64,000 bases of DNA from Brienomyrus brachyistius (Eukaryota > Chordata > Actinopteri > Osteoglossiformes > Mormyridae). The stretch spans positions 6,155,952-6,219,951 of the forward strand of contig NC_064543.1 of assembly GCF_023856365.1 (NCBI RefSeq), written 5' to 3'. The translations under genes and the position numbers were made by a program. Shown piece after piece: positions 46,220-64,000 of the stretch; the stretch's first letter is position 1; each line of letters begins with the position of its first letter. Below the pieces are notes generated by a model that was not told where the DNA came from, searched no databases, and saw nothing but the letters and a program-made list of their open reading frames with translations.

Positions 46220-49200
46220 ATGGAGGAGATTAGAGTGTCCCCTGACTACAATTGGTTCAGAAGCACCGTCCCTCTGAAAAGAGTAAGATGCCTTCATGCG
46301 TTTTTTTCAGCAGACTTCGCACGCTTGTATAAAGTGTAACTAGAATATCGTGCACTAGGTATTTTGTATCTGTCTAATTTTAAGCGTAATCGCAGTGGAT
46401 TTTAAGCGTTATTTTATGATCTGTATACAATTAGATCCAGTAATGGGTCTGGGCGTTTCACATTGTGACTTTCGTTTTTCTGACGGACGTCCGTCCGTGA
46501 TGCTCACGCTAGATCATAGTGGATGACGATGACAGCAAGGTGTGGTCGCTGTACGACGCGGGTCCGAAAAGCGTCAGATGCCCGATTATCTTCCTGCCGC
46601 CAGTCAGCGGGACGGCAGAGGTCTTCTTCCAGCAGATCCTGGCCCTTACTGGCTGGGGCTACAGAGTCATTTCGGTGAGTACTACTTGGGATGGGGGGTG
46701 ACTCCACGTTCCTCACTGTGTTGGATATGGAATAGCAGATGAATGTGTGGAGAAAAGACTTCAAACAGTGTAATACCCTATTTTTTATACTGTTTGAAGT
46801 CTTTTTCCCACACATTCATCTGCTATTCCATATAAATGGTATATGTGCAGTACTTGCGCTTTTCTTGGTAAGATTGGTGTGGTTTAATACAAGGTTGAAA
46901 TTGTTCTACAAACATTTTCTCTAATGTAATATAATATCAGTGGGTTGATTTACAATTGTTGAATTAAGCGATGGTCAATTTTCTTCCCCTGTATCCATGG
47001 TCATAGTTTTTGAAAAGTCTGGATAATGTAACTCATACTGCTGTTGTCTTTCAGCTCCAGTATCCAGTTTACTGGGATATACTGGAATTTTGTGACGGGT
47101 TCAGGAAACTGCTGGATCACCTGCAGCTAGATAAGGTTTGCTATTTTGAACGCATACATTTTATCTTGCTATAAACTTTTGATTCATGTGTGTCATTAAT
47201 GCTTCTTAACAGGTGTTTTTGCAGTGGATTAATACATTTCTCTGTCACAGGTTCATATATTTGGGGCTTCTTTGGGGGGATTTTTGGCGCAGAAGTTTGC
47301 CGAGTGCACGTACAAATCTCCCAGGGTGCACTCCCTCATACTGTGCAACTCCTTCAGTGATACCTCAATCTTTAACCAAACATGGACAGCAAACAGGTAC
47401 GGTGTTAGTCTGCCTGGCAGAGCCGTGCTGAGCTGCGGTGCATGTGATCCCCTGCATACCGAACCCCGCAGACCTTATAACAACTTCCTTTTTTTCCCCC
47501 TCCTGTTTCAGCTTTTGGCTGATGCCTGCCTTCATATTAAAGAAGATCGTTCTGGGGAACTTTGCAAAAGGACCGCTCGATCCGAAAATGGCGGGTGCCA
47601 TTGACTTCATGGTTGACCGGGTTAGAAATACCCTGTCTTAGTCGTCCTATTTTGTTATTTTTTTTTCCTATGTTCAGAAAAAATGTGATACATTTTATGC
47701 TACTGCAAAATGCCTCCATAATAGTAGTATTTCCTGCATTTAATACTTTCCTTTTAAATGTCCAAAGTTAATGTTGGAGGTTGACCAGATGGCCGAAGCA
47801 CTGATCGCTAATTAGAATTGGTTAGGGTTGGAAAATTAGTCGTTTATAAAGTGTTTGTTCTAAACCAGATAGAGTACGTGTCTCACACATTCCCGACTGA
47901 CTGGAAGACGATCTCTCTCTCTCTGTCTCTCTCGTTTCTTGCCTTTTTGGCTCTGATGCCAGTTGGAGAGTCTGAACCAAAGTGAGCTTGCCTCCCGATT
48001 GACACTTAACTGCCAGAATTCATACGTGGAGCCTCACAAAATAAAGGACGTAGCTGTGACCATTATGGATGTAAGTAGAATTCCGGCATCATTGCGACTC
48101 CCCAGCCTTTGCTGGGACCTCAGAGGTTTCTGTCACACTGGGTCTCGCCCGTAACCGTTTGCGGCCGGACCCTGCCGTCTCTTCAGGTGTTCGATCAGAG
48201 TGCACTTTCACATGAAGCTAAAGAGGAGATGTATAAACTGTATCCCAACGCCAGGAGAGCTCACCTCAAAACCGGCGGCAATTTCCCGTATCTTTGCCGA
48301 AGTGCCGAGGTCAACCTCTACATACAGGTCAGTATAACGTCCGGAGAAAGTCTCACAGATGTGAATGTTTGTTGTACGTTTTAAAATTAAAATGCTTCTT
48401 AGCAGGATTAATCAGATTTAACAGCCTGAAGCGTGCCACTTGGCCCTGCTGACAAGCTTCCATATTTTGTTGAATGATGACGAATTTCAGCATTTTAGTC
48501 AATTTAAAAATTTGGGTCATTGTTTTACATTGAGTCTTCTGTAGACAAAGGCGTGCGTGTGTGTTTGTGATTCCATGGAGTTTCTCCCCAATAAACAAAT
48601 GACTGCCATGATTTACGGAATGTCCTGCGTTTACTGAGCTGGAAACTCCGTGAAGTTGATGTATTATAAAGGAAATGATTTTATTCGGGGGGAACTGAAA
48701 ATTCAGCCTTTTTAGATTTTCTGGGTGCATATTCTGTAGAGTAACCTGTTCAAGCAGGCCTGCTTATCTAATGCCTTTTCAGGGTTCATTTAATGTCAGC
48801 TTTGCCTGCTGCTCAGTGAGCGAGTTTACACTGAACGTCACATTTTCCTTCAGTGATTCTCTAGAATATTTGCAACACAGGGTTACCGGTCAGTTTAAAC
48901 TGGAGGAACTAAATGGGATTAACTTAATTTTCCATCTTAACTACATTTGCTCGGAATAATTAAAGCTGTGATGTTCTGAATCTGTTTCTTATACAAACAA
49001 ATGAGTTTATCGCTCTTCATTGGGCAGTCTGCACTGAAATGAACATTCTGTACATTTGGAAGATGACATGTATGGATAAACAACAAGGCTGTATTCCCTG
49101 CACTGTCCCACACACACCTGCAGGAACACGCACATGCGCGCAGCCCCCAGGCAAAGGCCAGATGACAGACGCGCTTCATCCTCTGGTGGGCTTGCGGCAT

Positions 49201-49365
49201 GTGGCCCCGCCCTCCTCACCAGTTCGACGTATGTTTCAGATCCATCTGCGGCAGTTCCATGGCACCCGATACGCGGCCATCAACCCAGCCATGGTGAGCG
49301 CGGCTGAGCTGGAGGTGCGGAGGGCAAGCCTGTGCCCAGGTCAGGACGGCGAAGAGGATCCGTAG
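46220..49365 (+). CDS. spg21: SPG21, maspardin
   Basis: Eight coding exons: 46220-46282, 46513-46674, 47055-47135, 47251-47396, 47512-47620, 47963-48070, 48187-48327, 49240-49365; 311 residues (human 308). It is an alpha/beta-hydrolase-fold protein of the endosomal/trans-Golgi system; loss in human causes Mast syndrome (spastic paraplegia 21). The N-terminus [14 protein letters not shown] and the following IIVDDDDSK are nearly identical to the human protein. The nucleophile-elbow motif is G107-A-S109-L-G-G. The C-terminal [18 protein letters not shown] is also conserved. An acceptor two bases upstream of the ATG indicates at least one non-coding 5' exon. Intron 2 carries a long near-perfect hairpin. 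Confidence 0.97.
46724..46834 (+). other. long near-perfect hairpin in SPG21 intron 2
   Basis: Arm 1 (about 46725-46771, ATATGGAATAGCAGATGAAT...) and arm 2 (about 46787-46834, ...ATTCATCTGCTATTCCATAT) pair over about 47 bases with about three mismatches; the loop is about 15 bases, rich in T. The hairpin is transcribed with SPG21. It could be a young palindromic MITE or a small-RNA precursor. Confidence 0.85.
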
Positions 49366-51163
49366 GGGGCGGGAAGTCGGGCCGCTGTGGCCGTGTCTGA
49401 CATCACCAGGATCCCACTGACGAGCTGGTCCTTATCCAGCGCTTGGAGGCACATCAACGTGCGACCTCTGCAGGGTGGATCTCGGACGTTTTTTTTCCTG
49501 GAGTATCGGATACAATCTGCCCTGAAACAGTCCCAGAGCCTATTTTTACTTTGCAGAAAAATGCTATTTTAGTAACTAGACAGGGTACATGAATTTGTTT
49601 ACGGAAAATGCCGACTTTTTGTACCTTTTCTGCCTTATGTTTGCAATCAATTTGCACTTTTTTTTTTTCCTTCATTGTGGTGTTTTTGATATGTCAGATA
49701 TTTATCGATGAGTTAAGAGAACCGAGTTTTGCTCTTTGAGGAATACAACCAAACAAAATATTAAAGATTTTGTTAAACACCTATGATTTCTACAGGCTTG
49801 CGTGATTATTCATTTAGTTGTTATACTGAATCCAAACGACTGCACTGATTTTTACAAATGAGTTTTTGTAACTTCATCTGTCCCCAGCAAAAATACTTAC
49901 AGTTCAAAATGTATAAAATGTTTTATTTTGACATAATACCATTTAGGTACACTTAAGTCAAAAAATTTTGTGATGCGTAAGAGATTTTGCACACAGAATA
50001 CAGCATTTAAAATCTGTATTTTAAAGTAAAACAATTGTTTTTAGTGTTTAATCCCCTGCCATTGATGTCTTTTTACAAAAGACTGCTTTCACAGATGTAC
50101 TTCATTCCAACATTGCAAGTAAAAAAATAAAACAAATGGAATGCCAGAGTAATGAATAATTTGTCTGTCTGTAGCGTTCGCCCCACAGGCAGTGAAGCCA
50201 AACGTCGGCTTTTGCATTTCTGCCTCTGTGCCTGAGGTGTTTGTGGGCTGTTGCGTGTTTGGCTGCAATGCCGTAACTGCGCCCCCCCCCCCCCCAGCCC
50301 GAGGGCTTGGGGATGACATACCACGCGGGACTGGATTTTGGGTTTGCGATGCAGGATGCATGTTGAGCTTTGAAAATACAAAAGACAATTTAAGACGGCG
50401 AGTAAAACGCCGTGTGGCTCATTGGGTTTGGCTCCCGTGACTAAGATCAGAAGGTCACTGGTTTCAGTTCAGCAGAGTGATTTCTGCACTGGGGCCTTGA
50501 ACACAGCCTTAATTCACCCCCCCCCCCGTACTCCAAGGAGTGGCTGGTGCTGCTTTCTCCAAAAAAAAAAAAAAACATCTCACTTTGGCTAATTAGAGAC
50601 TAATATGTTCCCAGTTTTGTGTAACGAGTCCCGTGTCAGGACTACACCAATTGACTGGGGCTAAATGTTCGCCATTTGGGAAGATACACAAACGTCTCTG
50701 TATGTAAAAGGAAAATAAAATGGTATTTAGCTGCTCTCATTGTGCTCTCAAAGTTTGTTTCAGGGATTGGGAATAGTGTGCGTCCAAAGGCATTTCCTCC
50801 GTGCCTGAATCACGTCTGTCAGATTCACTCCGTCTCCCTCCATAGTTGTGCAAACAAGTTGGCAAAGGAATTGTGCCGCTTTTAAGGACGTGCTCTGTGC
50901 GAACTTCAGTGCATCCGCTCCGATTGCGGTTGATGAAAACACATGCGGAGCTTCACCACACTGGTGGAGAAGCCTGCGGGTTTTCGGGGAGTCTCTTTTA
51001 CATGGTGGTGCATTTCTTCGGAGAAACTGAATCTGCATTCGCTTTTTGTCGGATACTTTCTGTTGAAAAATAAACAGCAACATATTAAAACATTTCTATC
51101 AAAACACATTTCTAGTTGTCGTGACTTTTACACAGTGACTGTTGAGATCATCACGTGGGAGGG
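49366..51163. other. tail-to-tail spacer between SPG21 and ANKDD1A
   Basis: Holds the 3' UTRs of both genes; ATTAAA at about 49759 and AATAAA at about 50126 may end SPG21. Several overlapping short open frames at 50750-51100 have no family resemblance. A SINE-like element lies at 50410-50530. Confidence 0.45.
50410..50530 (+). mobile_element. tRNA-derived SINE, diverged
   Basis: GTGGCTCATTGGGTTTGGCT (A box like that at 7140), then AAGGTCACTGGTTTCAGTTC in B-box position, then a 'gcactggggccttgaaca' tail. Related to 7120-7225 and 56355-56530. Confidence 0.5.
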
Positions 51164-59902
<8,739 letters not shown>

Positions 59903-62900
59903 TCTACTGCTGGGAGGCGGGGGGAGACGGGATTCAGATTAAGGGCATTTCTCTTTCGGAGCCCAGTTGAGGAATGTGACACAGAGGAATTTTCTAACTA
60001 AAATGTTGAAGAGAGCCGCTAAATTGGTTGCACATCCGGGTGTCGGGTGCAGACCTGCCTCTCTGCCAGCGGTAATCTGATGTCCGCTGCATGTCCATGT
60101 CTGCGTCTCATTACTGATCTTAATCCAGCCCCGTGATGCTGGATCCCCTGACAAGTCAATCTCTAAAACCGACTTTGCACAAAACCCATTATAAATGCCG
60201 GAGTATTTCTAAAACGTTTTATCGAGGCTGACCAAGAAGCTTGTGCAGATTTCTCTGGGATCTGGATCGGGGACTATTAACATCGATTTAGTACACCGAT
60301 TAAATTTATTATTTAATCCTGCACAGTGCCGTTTTAAAATAGGGCATTGATTATCGTTAGGCAAGGGGATTTTTTCATTTCAGTGAAAAAGAACTGATGT
60401 TAAAGAACATCCTTTAAGGTATATCCAAATTCTGTGAAACTCACACATTGATTGTCCTAGACCTTAGTAACGTTAACGGAATCCTGTGCTAAGCTTGAAC
60501 TGATAGTATTATTCTTAAAACAGTTTATTAAGACAGGAATTTTCTGCCGCGGCATCTGATTCAGGTGGATTAAAACCATATAGTGTCACGTAACATCCAC
60601 AAGGGGGCAATATTTCCCGTGCCATCATTCTCTACGCCGTTTCCCAAACTGTTAGGATTTAACGATCTATATTAATCGTTTCATATGTGCCGGTTTTTTT
60701 TTTTATTCATTTGCTTCTTCGTTTGCCTGCATATCGTCATTCATTGGTATTTTTTTATTGAGTTTTCTTACTGGGATGAACAAAAACCTCAAAGATGATG
60801 TTGTCCAGCATCGTTATTTGCTGAATCATTGAGGATGGATCAGCAGATATATATTTCTAAAGCCCCCTGTAGCTGTACAGTTAGGGTAAGAGTAACAAAA
60901 GTTGACACTTTGTCTTGAGTTTCCATACGTTCACTCTGACATCACACAGAGACAATGAGGGTTCTGCACAAAATGCAATAACACTCTTCAGACTGGTTTT
61001 CTGATTTACTACTTGTTACCGAGACCTAGCTGTTAGACCTATAGATGACACAGCTGGCTGCCAACTTAGCCCTCCACCCCAATGTCTGAAATAAAGTGAA
61101 ACGGAGTAGTGAACTTTGCTGGGAAGGGAATTAAGGGGGATACCTGTGGCGAAGATTGACCACGGTACCACATTCGAGTTTCGACCGGTCCTGCCTGTTA
61201 CCGACCGCTATAAATCTTGATCTATACCCTGATTGCTCGCCTTTCTCTGCGACTGCACTCTGTAGATGGAGCCACGAGTACAGGGTGACTACCACAGTGG
61301 AAAAGCTGCCACGTCTGTTTGTGAGTTACCGCAATCTGCTTATGCTCCGGCAATGTGCTCGGGAGGGTTACCCGCTGAACTCACATGCCGACCAATAATT
61401 GGGGTTTGTGCACACAGACAGACATACACACGCATGCACACAAACACTGCACATTTCAAGCCCCAATCAAAGGTTCACTTGACTACAGAAATAGCATGTA
61501 AACAGCATCAGAGAGGCAGACTTTGTTTCACGGTCAGCACGAAGAGGAGCCCAGACCTCCATTCTGGATGGACGTAAAGCTAGACGTGTATATCTGAACT
61601 CTCGTAAGGTGTTTCTTTTGATGTGGCAACCAGAATCTAGTGTAAGTATATCTATATCTGTGTCAGAATTTGTATATATACAGTGTGTATAATCGTAATT
61701 CACATATTCAACAACATACATTTAAAAACAATGTGAGGATTGATGGCTCCAAAAAGCAAACACCAACTTAGAAGTTGAAAAAGTCTAAATTGCATTAATA
61801 GCCCATATTATGAGCAAAGGAGTATAGTAAGGCCACTACAGTAACAATAAGCAGATACTAATGTATTACGATGGTTACGTTACAACATTCTGTTTATAGA
61901 CTGAATGTTCGAAAACCACATCCAATTAAAATAATGATTTGAAGTGTAACATCTATTTTTCTGCTACATTTAGCACATGCGTTATTTATTTATAGAGGAA
62001 TCTAACTTGATTTTTAGGTTGTAAATTATCTGAAGTAACTGTCTTCATAAGAGCAGCCAGCTAAACAGAAACATTAAAATCAAAATGAAAAAAAAAGATC
62101 TGCCATTGTTTCTGCTACATTTTCCTTCGATTCCTGTACCTTCTCTTTCGATCACTGGCATCCCTCTATCTATCCCGCCATGCACGCACAGCCGGTTTCT
62201 TATCTCTCTGAGTGTGGCGAGCCCACGGCCATTCCGTAGACAGCAGAAGTTATTGTGAAGCAGCTTTGTTTTATGATGCTAAGTTTTCTGTCCATGGAAC
62301 CTGAAATTGAAAAACAGCGAAGAAGATCTGCGTAGAAAGAAGTGAAAACTGGCGCAAGAATCTCCATGCATGATACACACATGCACTATTTGGGGAAAAA
62401 AACCTGCAAAACTACTATATACATTTTCAGGTGGATCTCAGTCATCTATACAACCACTTTGATATGTGTATGTGACCCTGCGTTAAAGAAATTCGGCAAT
62501 GTATAAGCAGGTACATTACTGCTCACTTTAAGCAACACCATAGTAACAGACTGAGCAGGCTAACACTCACAAGCCGTGAAGCATTTCACAACACTTTCCC
62601 AGAGCGTTGCCGGGGCGACCAAACACAAATACACCTAACCGTGTTCTCGTGTGGACCAGCACAATGCAGGCCTACATGCGCAAACATGGAAAAAGTAATG
62701 CAACTATCATTATGTCTTAAAAGTTCCTATTTGTTTTATTTATTATGTGCCGCTGCAGAAAAAAATAACGATTTCCCAAACTTCCAGAGATGACGCAGTA
62801 ATACAATAACTAAAACAATTTTGTTTTTAAAATAAATTGGTTGAAATAGTTATGACTGCTAGGTCCAGGAAATTGATAAAACTGCCATCACTGGAAGCTC

Positions 62901-64000
62901 TGTAAGATGATGATGATGATGATGATGAAGTAGATGATGATGATGATGATGATGAAGACAGTAATGGTGTTGCTTTGTGCGAGAGTGACGCACCAGCTGG
63001 TCTCTTACGTGTCTTCATTTAGTTCCTCAGAAACAGCTTAATGGCCACATGATGAGTGGGCTGGATACTGTCAGCCAGTTCCTCACAGTGGTACTGTCTT
63101 CTGTTTTATGCAGTTTCTGAAACGTAAGAAGGAACCCGGCCGACAAAAAGAGCCAAACCCAAACGACAAGCCGAAAAACATATTGAAATGCCATCAACTT
63201 CCGCCTTACCGAAAAGTGTAACTGAGTGCCCCTGTTAGTCACCGAAATCTCTCGGCAAAAAAAAAAATCACTCAGTCGTGTGAATTTATCTTTTCAATGC
63301 TGGAATCAACTGGAATCTCCCATTTCTGGACTCTCATCTCTTGCACTCTTAATACGAAAAGGCATCAGAGTATATAATCAACATGAAAAGTCATATAAAT
63401 CAAGTCAGCACAATGTAGCTGTGTTAAGTGTGTTTATTACATATTTACACTACCATCCCATTTTATAATTTTTCTGTCAGTTATTATTATTTTTTGATTG
63501 CCAGTAAGACATTAGAAACTAATATTCGTGTTACTCCAGTCACAGACATAAAATGCATAGATATATTAAATAAAATGATATAGGGAAACGTGTTTTATTA
63601 TATAATTTATACATTTTGAACGATGATCTTGTTTTAAAAAAGTTTAATAAAACAACATTTGTGGTAAAGCACTCAATAAAGAAAAATAAGCATAAAATCA
63701 GATTAATTAATACTGGCACTGCGACATACTGCACTTATATTTCAGCTGTACGGTAATGAAACTCATTACTGGTACTTTATTTCTAGATTTTTGTCACTGA
63801 ACGCACATAACAATTTGTCAAGAACTGCAGCTAAACAGGTGCTATTATAGGTATATTCACATATAAATCTGACAGGATATGAATGAACCCCATATATTAT
63901 TTGCTCTGGTGTAGATAGGATACAATAATATTCCAGGTATCACACAAATGAAGAAACGAAAAGTCTGAGCAGAACCATGGAACAGACCATGGTTTTACAC
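59903..64000. other. intergenic region upstream of ANKDD1A
   Basis: No gene is recognised in 4.1 kb. The ANKDD1A promoter must lie just above 59902. The rest is AT-rich with short open frames lacking family resemblance; human ANKDD1A has PLEKHO2 on this side, but no PLEKHO2 sequence is visible here. Confidence 0.5.
62906..62957. repeat. (GAT)n microsatellite
   Basis: About 16 GAT units with one interruption (AAGTA). Confidence 0.9.

Noticed and set aside
50750..51110. Several overlapping open frames on both strands between SPG21 and ANKDD1A
   Set aside because: No conserved motifs; they fall in the likely ANKDD1A 3' UTR.
61156..61577. Overlapping plus-strand frames of 80-103 codons
   Set aside because: Composition is that of simple and repeat-derived sequence, with no recognisable domain and no consistent splice sites.

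Overview
The window is nuclear DNA of a ray-finned fish. The genes have short introns with canonical splice sites. They carry vertebrate orthologues in an order I recall from human chromosome 15q22, and the gaps hold fish-type repeats: tRNA-derived SINEs, Tc1-like remnants, fold-back MITEs and microsatellites. An early-branching teleost is possible from the repeats, but I cannot name the species. Coordinates are exon-level reconstructions checked for splice dinucleotides and codon phase.

Layout. 1-2251: a doubtful exon of an upstream gene and repeats. 2252-6058 (+): a 12-exon gene for a Rieske [2Fe-2S] domain fused to a DUF455 ferritin-like domain with a full E/ExxH/E/ExxH diiron pattern. 6431-10586 (-): MTFMT. 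11907-14455 (+): an SLC51B (OST-beta) gene with an added N-terminal signal peptide and a mannose-receptor-type cysteine-rich domain, joined through a furin-like RPKR site. 15652-17680 (-): RASL12. 19561-21057 (+): KBTBD13, one coding exon. 23659-28676 (-): UBAP1L. 31184-34852 (-): PDCD7. 36533-42614 (-): CLPX. 46220-49365 (+): SPG21. 51164-59902 (-): ANKDD1A. 59903-64000: no gene recognised.

The genes are not an operon or a pathway; they are a conserved neighbourhood. MTFMT (initiator tRNA formylation) and CLPX (matrix unfoldase) are mitochondrial. PDCD7 belongs to the minor spliceosome, UBAP1L is related to ESCRT-I subunits, SPG21 is endosomal, and KBTBD13 is a muscle CUL3 adaptor. From memory of the human map, the MTFMT-to-CLPX block keeps gene order and strands, while the ANKDD1A-SPG21 pair lies on the other side of it and inverted.

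The two most unusual items are the Rieske-diiron fusion, which looks like an uncharacterised oxidoreductase carrying its own electron-transfer domain, and the two-domain OST-beta precursor, which may be cut into a secreted lectin-like domain and a normal-sized transporter subunit.
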